Positions 17,866 through 26,393 of a stretch of DNA of 64,000 nucleotides are shown piece by piece. The stretch lies in NCBI RefSeq assembly GCF_052115385.1, contig NZ_JBFRGP010000001.1, positions 372,001 through 436,000 on the forward strand. Reading direction: 5' to 3'. Numbering within the stretch: position 1 is the first letter of the stretch; each line of letters opens with the position of its first letter. Both the position numbers and the translations under genes were made by a program. The notes beneath the pieces were generated by a model. The model was not told the origin of the DNA and did no database searches. It worked only from the letters and a program-made list of their open reading frames with translations. Source of the DNA: Dyella_D sp052115385 (GTDB lineage: Bacteria > Pseudomonadota > Gammaproteobacteria > Xanthomonadales > Rhodanobacteraceae).

Positions 17866-18552
17866 ATGCAACGCATTCTTCTAGCCGACGACGATCGCGC
17901 CCTGACCGACCTGCTGGCCGAATACCTGCGCCGGGAGGGTTTCGCGGTCGACGTCGCCCATGACGGCGAGGAAGCGCTGGCCCGTCTCAGCAACGCGGCG
18001 CAGCGGCCGGACCTGCTGATCCTCGATGTGATGATGCCCGGCCGCGACGGCCTGGAAACCCTGCGCGAGCTGCGCCTGCAGCACCGGCTGCCGGTGATCA
18101 TGCTGTCCGCCCGCGGCGAGCCGGTGGACCGGGTGATCGGGCTGGAGCTGGGCGCCGACGACTACCTTTCCAAACCCTGCCTGCCGCGCGAGCTGCTGGC
18201 CCGCGTGCGGGTGCAGCTGCGCCGCCATTCGCCGGCGGCGGCCGGCACGGTGGAGGTGGGTGTGCTGCGCCTGCTGCCGGGCGAGCGGCGCGCCTATGCG
18301 GGCGAGGCGGAGCTGTCGCTGACCGGCGCGGAATTCGGCCTGCTGCTGGCGCTGGCGCAGCGCGCCGGCCAGTTGGTGGACAAGGCCGCGCTTACCCGCA
18401 TGGCGCTGGGGCGCGAACTGGAACGCTTCGACCGCAGCATCGACGTGCACGTCAGCCGGCTGCGCCACAAGCTGGCGGAGGCTTCCGAACAGGCGCCGCG
18501 GATCGAATCGGTGCGTGGCGCGGGCTATGTGCTGGTGACGGGGGCCACATGA
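17866..18552 (+). CDS. cpxR: OmpR-family response regulator, CpxR-like
   Basis: 228 residues: a receiver domain with the acidic pair (ADDD), phospho-acceptor D54 (LILDVMMPG), T/S switch (MLSARGE) and K103 (LSKPCLPREL), then an OmpR-type winged helix (LTGAEFGLLLALAQRAG, RSIDVHVSRLRHKL, IESVRGAGYVLV). The start is the ATG at 17866; an earlier in-frame ATG would add non-domain sequence. It overlaps the sensor kinase gene by ATGA. The Cpx assignment rests on the linked CpxP-like gene and the perfect CpxR-type box upstream, not on similarity scores. Confidence 0.8.
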   Translation: MQRILLADDDRALTDLLAEYLRREGFAVDVAHDGEEALARLSNAAQRPDLLILDVMMPGRDGLETLRELRLQHRLPVIMLSARGEPVDRVIGLELGADDYLSKPCLPRELLARVRVQLRRHSPAAAGTVEVGVLRLLPGERRAYAGEAELSLTGAEFGLLLALAQRAGQLVDKAALTRMALGRELERFDRSIDVHVSRLRHKLAEASEQAPRIESVRGAGYVLVTGAT

Positions 18553-19898
18553 ATCCGTTCAAGACTTCGCTGTTCTGGCGGCTGCTGGTGTGGTTCGTAT
18601 TGGCCAACCTGGCGGTGCTGCTGCTGGGCGGCTATGTGACGCGCAGCTTTATCGAATACACCACCGAGAAAGAGATCAACTGGACGGCGCTTGCAGACAG
18701 CGCGAACGAGGCTTATACGAGCGGCGGCGCCGACGCGCTCCAGTCATGGATGCGCGATCAGCGCGGCGACGGCGTCGACGCCACGCTGTACGAGAACGGC
18801 GCGCCGCTGGTGCCGATCCGCTTGCCCAGCAGCGTACGCGAGCAGCTGCCGCAATGGCTGGCGGCCGGGCACGACCTGGTGATGCAGCCGTATCCGCGCA
18901 TTTACCTGGCCGTGCAGCAGGTCACCGGCAGCGACGGCCACGTGCGCCAGCTGGTCGCCTTCAGCCGCACCCATTCGCGCATTCCCCTGCAGGCGCGCAG
19001 CCAGATCCTGCTGGCCGTGCAGTTCGCGCTGTCGCTGTTGTTCATCGCGCTCATCGGCTGGTGGTTCGCGCGCGGCGTGGCGCGGCCGGTGGAGGCAATG
19101 CAGCGCGCGGCACGGCGCATGGCCGCGGGCGAGCTGTCGACGCGGGTCGGCGCGGAAGGGCGGCGCGGTCCCGGCGAGCTCTCGCAGCTGGCGCAGGATT
19201 TCGACGCGATGGCGGTGCGCATCGAGGCGCTGGTCGCGCACGACCGCGCCGTGCTGCAGGACCTCTCGCACGAATTGCGCTCGCCGCTGGCGCGCCTGCA
19301 GCTGATCCTGGACCTGGCCCGGCGCAGCGACACCGAGCAGGCCGCCGCATATTTCGCCCAGGCCGAGCGCGAGATCGCCCGCCTGGACCAGATGACCGGC
19401 GAGATGCTGGCGCTGTCGCGGCTGGAAGGCGGCCTGCCGGGGATGGAGCGCGAACCGGTGGACCTCGCCGCGCTGGCGCGCGAAAGCGTGGCCAAGGCGG
19501 CGATCGAGACCTCGGCGCGCGGGCTGCGGCTCAACGCCGCCATCGAGGCGCCGGCCTGGGTCTCCGGCAGCGGCCAGCTGCTCGAGCGCGCGCTGGACAA
19601 CCTGCTCGGCAACGCCCTCAAGTACAGCCCGGAAGGCGGCGAGGTGGAACTGGCCGTGCGGGCGGAGCAGGGGCGCGTCGAAGTGATCGTGCGCGACCAC
19701 GGACCCGGCGTGCCGGAGGACGAGCTGTCCCAGCTGTTCCGGCCGTTCTTCCGCGGCAGCAATGCGCCCAAGGCCGACGGCCACGGGCTGGGCCTGGCCA
19801 TCGTCAGCCGGGTGGCGCAGGTGCATGGCGGCGAGGCGAGCGCCCGCAACGCGGACGGCGGTGGCCTCGAAGTACGCCTGAGCCTGCCGATGGCGTGA
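18549..19898 (+). CDS. cpxA: sensor histidine kinase, CpxA-like
   Basis: 449 residues: membrane helix 1 (about 8-30), a periplasmic sensor loop (about 31-150), helix 2 (about 152-174), HAMP linker (RPVEAMQRAARRMAAGELST), dimerisation domain with phospho-acceptor H241 (LSHELRSPLARL) and an ATPase domain with N box (NLLGNALKYSPEGG), G1 (DHGPGVPE) and G2 (GHGLGLAIV). It would phosphorylate the coupled regulator in response to envelope stress. All catalytic boxes are intact. Confidence 0.85.
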   Translation: MNPFKTSLFWRLLVWFVLANLAVLLLGGYVTRSFIEYTTEKEINWTALADSANEAYTSGGADALQSWMRDQRGDGVDATLYENGAPLVPIRLPSSVREQLPQWLAAGHDLVMQPYPRIYLAVQQVTGSDGHVRQLVAFSRTHSRIPLQARSQILLAVQFALSLLFIALIGWWFARGVARPVEAMQRAARRMAAGELSTRVGAEGRRGPGELSQLAQDFDAMAVRIEALVAHDRAVLQDLSHELRSPLARLQLILDLARRSDTEQAAAYFAQAEREIARLDQMTGEMLALSRLEGGLPGMEREPVDLAALARESVAKAAIETSARGLRLNAAIEAPAWVSGSGQLLERALDNLLGNALKYSPEGGEVELAVRAEQGRVEVIVRDHGPGVPEDELSQLFRPFFRGSNAPKADGHGLGLAIVSRVAQVHGGEASARNADGGGLEVRLSLPMA

Positions 19899-19914
19899 TT
19901 TCGGATAAGTTGGG

Positions 19915-19933
19915 GTACTGACATTGTCAGTAC
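19915..19933. promoter_or_regulatory. palindromic operator candidate for the toxin-antitoxin genes
   Basis: GTACTGAC-ATT-GTCAGTAC is a perfect 8-bp inverted repeat with a 3-base spacer, 40 bases upstream of the antitoxin start. Its position fits autoregulation by the ribbon-helix-helix antitoxin or toxin-antitoxin complex. It is also close enough to the kinase stop (19898) that a promoter must lie within or beside it. Confidence 0.7.
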
Positions 19934-19973
19934 GCCTGTTAGGCTGGGGGCACTAGCCTGGAGTCTGATTCTC

Positions 19974-20294
19974 ATGACTGATCGCAGCCCACCCGCGCCC
20001 AAGCGGGATACGCTGAACCTTCGAATCAAACCGGAGGATCGCAGCATGATCGAGCGCGCCGCCCAGGTGCTGGGCAAGACCCGCACCGATTTCGTCCTCG
20101 ACGCCGCGCGTGCGTCCGCCGAGGAGGCCCTGCTGGATCAGGCCACGATCAAGATCACGCCCGAGGCGTACGCGGCCTTCCTCGAGCGCCTGGACGCGCC
20201 GCCGCAGCCCAATGACCGCCTGCGCAAGACCCTGCGCAGCAAGGCGCCGTGGGACGAGGCGACGCGGGACAAGGCGCCATGGGACAAGGCGTGA
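19974..20294 (+). CDS. DUF1778 (TacA-type) ribbon-helix-helix antitoxin
   Basis: 106 residues. The N-terminal ribbon-helix-helix domain is RDTLNLRIKPEDRSMIER followed by AQVLGKTRTDFVLDAA. The C-terminal part (ATIKITPEAYAAFLERLD) is the toxin-binding region of the TacA family. The tail carries a repeated KAPWD motif (SKAPWDEATRDKAPWDKA), encoded by a short direct repeat in DNA. The gene overlaps the toxin start by 16 bases. It should neutralise the acetyltransferase toxin and repress the operon through the palindrome upstream. Confidence 0.9.
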   Translation: MTDRSPPAPKRDTLNLRIKPEDRSMIERAAQVLGKTRTDFVLDAARASAEEALLDQATIKITPEAYAAFLERLDAPPQPNDRLRKTLRSKAPWDEATRDKAPWDKA

Positions 20295-20782
20295 CGCTTG
20301 CCGCACCGGAGCCCTTGTCCGCGCGGCACGACCTGGCTCACTTCGCCTGCGGCCACGACAGCCTGGATCACTGGCTGAAGCGCCGCGCCGCGAAAAACCA
20401 GGTGACGGGGGCCTCGCGCACCTACGTCGCCTGTGCGGACAAGCGCGCCGTGGCCTATTACGCCTTGGCGTCCAGCGCGGTCGCGGTCGGTGTCGCCACC
20501 GGCCGCTTCAGCCGCAACATGCCCGATCCCGTGCCGGCGGTGGTGCTGGGGCGTCTTGCGGTGGATCGCGCATGGCAGGGCAAAGGCCTGGGGCGTGCCC
20601 TGGTGCGCGATGCCTGCGTGCGCAGCTGCCAGGCGGCCGCTGCGATCGGCGTGCGCGGCGTGCTCGTGCATGCGCTGAGCGACAAGGCGCGCGGTTTCTA
20701 CCGCCATGTGGGTTTCGATCCCTCGCCACTGGATCCGATGCTGCTGATGGTCACGCTCGCCGATCTGGACGCGAACCTCTGA
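20279..20782 (+). CDS. GNAT toxin of the TacT family
   Basis: 167 residues, of usual TacT length. The features are GHDSLDHWLKRRA near the N-terminus, the acetyl-CoA loop in AVDRAWQGKGLGRALV (about 94-109), and the proposed catalytic tyrosine Y141 in ARGFYRHVGF. TacT-type toxins acetylate the amino group of charged tRNA and stop translation. Start at the ATG 20279, inside the antitoxin's 3' repeat; a longer version from 20249 would lie deeper inside the antitoxin gene and is less likely. All key residues are present, so the toxin looks active. Confidence 0.9.
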   Translation: MGQGVTLAAPEPLSARHDLAHFACGHDSLDHWLKRRAAKNQVTGASRTYVACADKRAVAYYALASSAVAVGVATGRFSRNMPDPVPAVVLGRLAVDRAWQGKGLGRALVRDACVRSCQAAAAIGVRGVLVHALSDKARGFYRHVGFDPSPLDPMLLMVTLADLDANL

Positions 20783-20860
20783 CCATCGGCGTGACTGATC
20801 ATCGGCGCGACCTCCGCATCGCCTAAGATCGTTCTTCGTTCTACCCGCCCTGAGTCCCCC

Positions 20861-21847
20861 ATGCGCTCCAACGCTCTCGCTGCCGTCGGGCTCGCCCTGT
20901 GCGCGGCGCTGTTCTTCACGCTGACCTATGTGCTCAACCGCAGCTTCGTCGCCGGCGGCGGGCATTGGGCGTGGGCGGGCATCCTGCGTTATCTCATCAC
21001 CCTGCCGCTGCTGGCCCTGGTGCTGCCCTGGCAGGGCGGGCTGGGCGAACTGCCGCGGGAATTGCGCCGCCATCCGCGCACCTGGCTGCTGTGGAGCAGC
21101 GTGGGCTTCGTGCTGTTCGGCGTGCCGCTGACCTGGGCCGCCGGCAGCGGGCCGTCGTGGCTGGTCGCCGGCAGTTTCCAGACCACCGTGCTGGCCGGGC
21201 CGCTGATGGCGCCGCTGATCTATCGCGACGCACGCGGCCGGCTGGCCTGGCGCACGCTGGCGATCGGCGCGCTGATCGTGGCCGGCGTGTTCGCGCTGCA
21301 GTGGGGCCATGCGCAAGGTCGCCTGGGCGCGGGCGACTGGCTGGCGATCGGCGCGGTGGTGGTCTCCGCCTTCGCCTATCCGCTGGGCAACCGCATGCTG
21401 CTGCTGCACCTGGAGCACGGCCATGCGCGGCTCGGCGCGGTGCAGCGCGTGTTCGGCATGACGCTGTGCAGCTGGCCGCTGTGGCTGCTGTTCGCGGCGA
21501 TCGCGTGGGCGACGATCGGCCCGCCGTCGTGGCGCGACGTGCTGCTTGCAGGCGGCGTGGCGCTGTCCTCCGGCGTGATCGCCACCGTGCTGTTCTTCCG
21601 CGCCACCGACATGGTGCGCAGCGAAGCCACCGCGCTGGCCGCGGTGGAGGCGATGCAGGCAGCGGAGCTGCTGTTCGCCACCTTGCTCGGCGCGCTGCTG
21701 CTCGGCGAGGCCTGGCCGCACGGCTATGCCGCGTTCGGTGCGGCGCTGATCGTGGCGGGCATCGCGCTGTTCGGCTGGATCAGCGGGCGCGGCGCGGCCG
21801 GCCACGATGAGGAACTACGCACATTGCGCACCGACCGGGGCGCTTGA
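20861..21847 (+). CDS. EmrE-related DMT-superfamily efflux transporter
   Basis: 328 residues with about ten hydrophobic helices in two related halves, typical of the multidrug-resistance efflux transporter branch of the drug/metabolite superfamily. Landmarks are ALFFTLTYVLNRSFVAGGGHW in helix 1 region, SGPSWLVAGSFQTTVLAGPL, AFAYPLGNRMLLLHLEHG and EAMQAAELLFATLLGALLLG in the last helices. Substrate unknown. Its 3' end is followed closely by the secreted hydrolase gene. Confidence 0.85.
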   Translation: MRSNALAAVGLALCAALFFTLTYVLNRSFVAGGGHWAWAGILRYLITLPLLALVLPWQGGLGELPRELRRHPRTWLLWSSVGFVLFGVPLTWAAGSGPSWLVAGSFQTTVLAGPLMAPLIYRDARGRLAWRTLAIGALIVAGVFALQWGHAQGRLGAGDWLAIGAVVVSAFAYPLGNRMLLLHLEHGHARLGAVQRVFGMTLCSWPLWLLFAAIAWATIGPPSWRDVLLAGGVALSSGVIATVLFFRATDMVRSEATALAAVEAMQAAELLFATLLGALLLGEAWPHGYAAFGAALIVAGIALFGWISGRGAAGHDEELRTLRTDRGA

Positions 21848-21933
21848 TCGCGGCCGTCCAGACGTCCGGAGCTTGCCTGCGCGGCGCGCCTCGGGTTAAA
21901 CACCCTGGTTTGGCAGCATGGGCGAGGTGGGCG

Positions 21934-24900
21934 ATGCGACAGCTTTGTGCGCGGGCAGTGTGGGCTTGCATGGTGGCCGGGGCGTCGCTGGCGCCGATGG
22001 CGGCGGCGGACGAGCACGGCGCGCCGGTATTGCGCTGGGATCCGGCCCATCTGGGCAATCACCGCTATCTGGTGCAGGTCGACGCGCCGGCCGAAGCGGT
22101 GCGCGTGGTGATTCCCTGGCGCCGGCGCGATGCGCATCCGGAGAAGGTCGCGGTCATCGTCACGGATCCCGACGGCACGCCGGTCGCCAACGTCCTGCGC
22201 GGCACGATCGACCGCGCTTCCGGCGAGCTGGTGTTCCAGGCGGCCAAGGCGGGTACTTACGCGGTGTACTACCAGCCTTATGTCGGTGGCGGGCGCAGCA
22301 ATTACCCCGTGGTGAATTACGCCGCGCCGCGCGACACCGCCGACAAGGCCTGGGCCGGCAAGCTGGCCAAGGTCTCGGCCTGGAGCCGCCTTGCGCAGGC
22401 ACAGGTGCAGCGCTACGAAGCGGTCGACGATTTCGACGCCTATGCCGCGATGGAGCGCACCGCCACGCCGGCCGAACAGGACGCGCTGCTGGCCGCGCAC
22501 ACCGAAGCGCTGCTGCTGTTCCCGGAAACGCGCGCCAACCCGGTGCGCATGTTCGACAGGTTGCCGGTGTCCTGGGCGCAGCGCGGCCCCGGCGGCACGC
22601 TGAGCGACAGTGCGCTGCGCGGCGAATACCTCAGCTTCCAGATCGGCGTGTGGGCGGCGCGCGCGCCGGTGAACGCGGTGCGCGTGGCCTTCGGCGACCT
22701 GCACGGCCCCGACGGCGCGATCATCCCAGCCACCGCGCTGACCTGCTTCAACCTGCGCGGCGTCGATTACACCGGCCGGCCGTTCAGTACTCGCGTGGAC
22801 GTGGCGAAGGGGCGCGTGCAACCGCTGTGGATGGGCGTGGACATTCCCGCGGATGCCAAGCCGGGCGTGTACCAGGGCGAGGTGACGGTCAGCGCCGACG
22901 GCGTGGAAGCGCAGCGCGTGCCGCTGGCCATCACGGTCGGCGACGCGGCCGCCGTCGCACACGGCGACGACGATCCGTTCAAGCTCACCCGCCTGCGCTG
23001 GCTCGATTCCACCCTGGCGCAGGACGACGCGGTGGTGAAGCCGTTCACGCCAATCGTGGTGAAAGGCGCGAACCTGGAAATCCTCGGCCGCGATATCGCA
23101 TTGGCCGACAGCGGCCTGCCGGCGCAGATCCAGAGCCGCTTCGACGAGCGCATGACCGGTTTCGCCAAGCAGTCGCGCGCGCTGCTGCAGGCGCCGATGC
23201 AGCTGCTGGTGGAAGACGCTTCCGGCATCCATCCGCTGAGCGGCAAGGGCGCACCGAAAGTGGAAACGGATGGCCCGGGCAAGGTGCACTGGACGGTGAC
23301 CGGCGATGCCGGCCCGCTGCGCGGCGAACTGAAGGCGTCGCTGGAGGCGGACGGTACGCTGCAATACGCGATCGAGCTGCAAGCCGACAAGGAAACGCCG
23401 ATCGGCGATATCCGCCTGGAGATCCCGCTGCGCAACGACGTCGTCCATTACCAGCTCGGCCTCGGCCAGCAGGGTGGCGAGGCGCCGGCCGGCTTCAGCT
23501 GGTACTGGAACGTGCACAACAACCAGGACGGCGCGTGGATCGGCGCCGTCAACGCGGGGCTGGAATTCCACCTGCGCGACGAGCATTACCTGCGCCCGCT
23601 CAACACCAACTTCTACCAGCAGCAGCCGTTGCGCATCCCGCAGTCCTGGGACAACGGCGGGCAGGGCGGCATCGAGCTGGAGCGCGGCAAGGAGCGCTAC
23701 CTGGTCAAGGCGTTCAGCGGTTCGCGCACGCTGAAGGCGGGGCAGACGCTGCGCTATGACGTGGTGCTGCGCGTCACGCCGTTCAAGACGATCCAGCCGG
23801 CGAAACAATTCAGCGAGCGCTTCTTCCACAAGTACGGCGAGCTCGACGCGATCAAGGCCGACGGCGCCAACGTGGTGAACATCCATCACGCCACGCCGAT
23901 CAATCCGTGGATCAACTATCCGTTCCTGGAAGCCGAGGCGATGCGCACGTACATCGACGCGGCCCACCAGCGCGGCATGCGCGTGAAGATCTACGACACC
24001 ATCCGCGAGCTGTCCGACCGCGCTCCCGAACTGCCCATGCTCGAATCGCTGGGCCACGAGGTGATCAGCGCCGGCAAGGGCGGCGGCTTCTCCTGGCTGC
24101 AGGAGCATATGGGCGGCGACTACATCCCCGCCTGGCACGTGCCGGAGAACCGCGACGCGGCGGTGATCAATGCCGGCCAGAGCCGCTGGCACAACTACTA
24201 CATCGAAGGCCTGGACTGGCTGGCGCGCAACGAAGGCATCGACGGGCTGTATCTGGATGACGTGGCCTACGACCGCACCACCATGAAGCGCGTGCGCAAG
24301 GTGTTGCAGGCGCATCGTGGCGATCCGCTGATCGACCTGCATTCGGCCAACCAGTACAACCCGCGCGACGGCTATATCAACAGCGCGCTGCTGTACATGG
24401 AGCTGTTCCCGTATATCGACCGCCTGTGGTTCGGCGAGTACTTCGACTACGAGAAGACCACGCCGGCGTACTGGCTCACCGAGATCTCCGGCATCCCCTA
24501 CGGTTTGATGGGCGAGATGCTGCAGAACGACGGTAATCCGTGGCGCGGCATGGTGTTCGGCATGACCAGCCGGCTCGGCTGGTCGGCCAAGAGCGATCCG
24601 CGTCCGCTGTGGAAGCTGTGGGACGAGTTCGGCATCGCCAAGGCCGAGATGATCGGCTGGTGGGTGCACGACGCGCCGGTGCAGACCGGCCGCGACGACG
24701 TGCTCGCCACCAGCTATGTGCGCAAGGGGCAGGGCACCCTGGTCGCGCTGGCCTCGTGGGCGCCGGAGAAGACCGACGCCAAGCTCAGCATCGACTGGAA
24801 GGCGTTGGGCCTGAATCCGGCCAAGGCGAAGCTGGTGGCGGTGGCGGTGCCGGGCTTCCAGCCGGCAGCGACGTTCAAGCCCGGCGATGCGATTCCGCTG

Positions 24901-24936
24901 GAGCCGGGCAAGGGCTGGCTGCTGCGGGTGGAGTGA
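21934..24936 (+). CDS. secreted glycoside-hydrolase-like protein (GH123/DUF6067-like)
   Basis: About 1000 residues. The ATG at 21934 gives a signal peptide (ARAVWACMVAGASLAPMAAA-DEH). The first half is beta-rich sandwich domains (for example PLWMGVDIPADAKPGVYQGE). The second half is a barrel-like catalytic region: NVVNIHHATPINPWINYP (about 650), GMRVKIYDTIREL, and GIDGLYLDDVAYDRTT (about 768-783) with paired acidic residues expected of a retaining hydrolase. The C-terminus is a small beta domain. This architecture matches glycoside-hydrolase domain proteins near GH123. The substrate, probably a polysaccharide or glycan, is unknown. An in-frame TTG at 21844 would bury the signal peptide and is rejected. 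Confidence 0.75.
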   Translation: MRQLCARAVWACMVAGASLAPMAAADEHGAPVLRWDPAHLGNHRYLVQVDAPAEAVRVVIPWRRRDAHPEKVAVIVTDPDGTPVANVLRGTIDRASGELVFQAAKAGTYAVYYQPYVGGGRSNYPVVNYAAPRDTADKAWAGKLAKVSAWSRLAQAQVQRYEAVDDFDAYAAMERTATPAEQDALLAAHTEALLLFPETRANPVRMFDRLPVSWAQRGPGGTLSDSALRGEYLSFQIGVWAARAPVNAVRVAFGDLHGPDGAIIPATALTCFNLRGVDYTGRPFSTRVDVAKGRVQPLWMGVDIPADAKPGVYQGEVTVSADGVEAQRVPLAITVGDAAAVAHGDDDPFKLTRLRWLDSTLAQDDAVVKPFTPIVVKGANLEILGRDIALADSGLPAQIQSRFDERMTGFAKQSRALLQAPMQLLVEDASGIHPLSGKGAPKVETDGPGKVHWTVTGDAGPLRGELKASLEADGTLQYAIELQADKETPIGDIRLEIPLRNDVVHYQLGLGQQGGEAPAGFSWYWNVHNNQDGAWIGAVNAGLEFHLRDEHYLRPLNTNFYQQQPLRIPQSWDNGGQGGIELERGKERYLVKAFSGSRTLKAGQTLRYDVVLRVTPFKTIQPAKQFSERFFHKYGELDAIKADGANVVNIHHATPINPWINYPFLEAEAMRTYIDAAHQRGMRVKIYDTIRELSDRAPELPMLESLGHEVISAGKGGGFSWLQEHMGGDYIPAWHVPENRDAAVINAGQSRWHNYYIEGLDWLARNEGIDGLYLDDVAYDRTTMKRVRKVLQAHRGDPLIDLHSANQYNPRDGYINSALLYMELFPYIDRLWFGEYFDYEKTTPAYWLTEISGIPYGLMGEMLQNDGNPWRGMVFGMTSRLGWSAKSDPRPLWKLWDEFGIAKAEMIGWWVHDAPVQTGRDDVLATSYVRKGQGTLVALASWAPEKTDAKLSIDWKALGLNPAKAKLVAVAVPGFQPAATFKPGDAIPLEPGKGWLLRVE

Positions 24937-24970
24937 GGCTGCTCGAGCGGGCTCGCCGAGGTTTGGCTTT

Positions 24971-25011
24971 ATCCTTGGCGGACGCGCCTCCCCCGGCGCG
25001 CCGCCAAGGAT
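24971..25011 (+). promoter_or_regulatory. hairpin burying the ribosome-binding site of the MFS gene
   Basis: Bases 24971-24988 pair almost perfectly with 24995-25011, leaving a loop of about 6 bases and a one-base bulge. The 3' arm contains AAGGA (25006-25010), the Shine-Dalgarno sequence 5 bases before the ATG at 25016, paired with TCCTT in the 5' arm. No T tract follows, so it is not a typical terminator. It could block translation until opened by an unknown signal. Confidence 0.5.
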
Positions 25012-25015
25012 CGCC

Positions 25016-26278
25016 ATGCAAGTGAAGGCCGCCGCGAACCGCGCGGGCGACGATTTCATCCGCCACGGTACGCCGCTGTTCCGGCGCACCAATTTCGCGC
25101 TGTTCGCCGCGGGCATCGCCACCTTCGGCCTGCTGTATTGCGTGCAGCCGCTGATGCCGGAGTTCAGCAAGGACTTCGGCGTCAACGCGGCTGGCGCGGC
25201 CTTGTCGCTGTCGCTCACCACCGGCGTGCTGGCGTTCGCGATGCTGGTGGCCGGTGCGCTGTCCGACGCCTGGGGCCGCAAGTCGGTGATGACCGTGTCG
25301 CTGTTGACCTCGTCGCTGCTGGTGATCGCCACGGCGATGGTGCGCGACTGGCACACGCTGCTGGTGCTGCGCACCCTGCTCGGGCTCACCCTGAGCGGTC
25401 TGCCGGCGGTGGCGATGACCTATCTCAGCGAAGAGATGCATCCGGAATCGATCGGCCTGGGGATGGGCCTGTACATCAGCGGCAACGCGCTCGGCGGCAT
25501 GGGCGGACGCCTGGTGGCCGGCGTGCTGGCCGACTTCGTCGGCTGGCGCGCGGGCGTGGGCGCGGTCGGCGCGATCGGTCTGCTGGCGGGGCTGGTGTTC
25601 TGGCGCAGCCTGCCGCCGTCGCGGCATTTCAGCGTGCAGCCGTTCGATCGGAAAACCCTGCAGGCGCGCTTCACCGGTGCGTTCCGCGATCCGGGCCTGC
25701 CGTGGCTGTTCGCCAGCGGCTTCCTGCTGCTGGGCGCCTTCGTCACCGTCTACAACTTCATCGGCTACCGCTTGCTGGCGCCGCCGTACGGGCTGAGCCA
25801 GGCGGTGGTGGGCCTGATCTTCAGCGTCTATCTGATCGGCACCTTCAGTTCGGCCTGGATGGGCCACCTGGCCGGCAAGCTGGGGCGGCGCAAGGTGCTG
25901 TGGACTGCGTTCGCGCTGATGCTGGCGGGCGTGCTGCTCACGCTGACCACGCCGCTGCTGCTGATCGTGCTGGGCATCGTGGCGATCACCTTCGGCTTCT
26001 TCGGCGGGCATTCGATCGCCAGCAGCTGGGTCGGGCGGCGCGCGGGCGTCGCGAAGGCGCAGGCTTCGTCGATGTATCTGTTTGCGTATTACATGGGCTC
26101 GAGCCTGGCCGGCGCGGGCGGTGGCTTGTTCTACGCATCGCACGGGTGGAACGGCGTGGCGGCGTTCGTCGGTGCGCTGGTGCTGGCGGGCTTGCTGATC
26201 GCGTGGCGCCTGCGGCATCTGGCGCCGCTGCCGGGGCCGCCGTCGAAGGGCGACGAGCCGCCGCTGGCGGAGGTTTGA
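25016..26278 (+). CDS. MFS transporter, YnfM-like
   Basis: 420 residues with twelve predicted membrane helices. The loop 2-3 motif is GALSDAWGRKSVMT and its counterpart in the second half is GHLAGKLGRRKVL. The N-terminal segment FGLLYCVQPLMPEFSKDFGV is typical of the YnfM/arabinose-efflux-like exporters. It probably exports a small metabolite or drug in exchange for protons. The ATG at 25016 has AAGGA at 5 bases, but that site is inside a strong hairpin. It follows the glycoside-hydrolase-like gene by 79 bases and is followed by a REP pair. Confidence 0.9.
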   Translation: MQVKAAANRAGDDFIRHGTPLFRRTNFALFAAGIATFGLLYCVQPLMPEFSKDFGVNAAGAALSLSLTTGVLAFAMLVAGALSDAWGRKSVMTVSLLTSSLLVIATAMVRDWHTLLVLRTLLGLTLSGLPAVAMTYLSEEMHPESIGLGMGLYISGNALGGMGGRLVAGVLADFVGWRAGVGAVGAIGLLAGLVFWRSLPPSRHFSVQPFDRKTLQARFTGAFRDPGLPWLFASGFLLLGAFVTVYNFIGYRLLAPPYGLSQAVVGLIFSVYLIGTFSSAWMGHLAGKLGRRKVLWTAFALMLAGVLLTLTTPLLLIVLGIVAITFGFFGGHSIASSWVGRRAGVAKAQASSMYLFAYYMGSSLAGAGGGLFYASHGWNGVAAFVGALVLAGLLIAWRLRHLAPLPGPPSKGDEPPLAEV

Positions 26279-26293
26279 CGGCCGTGGCTCGGC

Positions 26294-26384
26294 GTAGGTT
26301 GGGGTGAGCCGCAGGCGAACCCCAACGTCGTTTCATTCATGCGCTTCGCCATGTTGGGGTTCGCCTGCGGCTCACCCCAACCTG
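26294..26384. repeat. inverted REP pair 2 (class B)
   Basis: The left arm begins GTAG and continues with GTTGGGGTGAGCCGCAGGCG then AACCCCAAC; the right arm is its inverted copy with the head changed to CCAG. About 25 bases separate them. It lies between the convergent MFS and phosphodiesterase genes. Confidence 0.9.
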
Positions 26385-26393
26385 GGCGACGCG

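Noticed and set aside
24971..25011. Hairpin before the MFS gene considered as a terminator of the hydrolase gene
   Set aside because: No T run follows and its 3' arm contains the ribosome-binding site.
21724..25389. Minus-strand frame of 1221 codons
   Set aside because: It runs through the antisense of three well-supported plus-strand genes.
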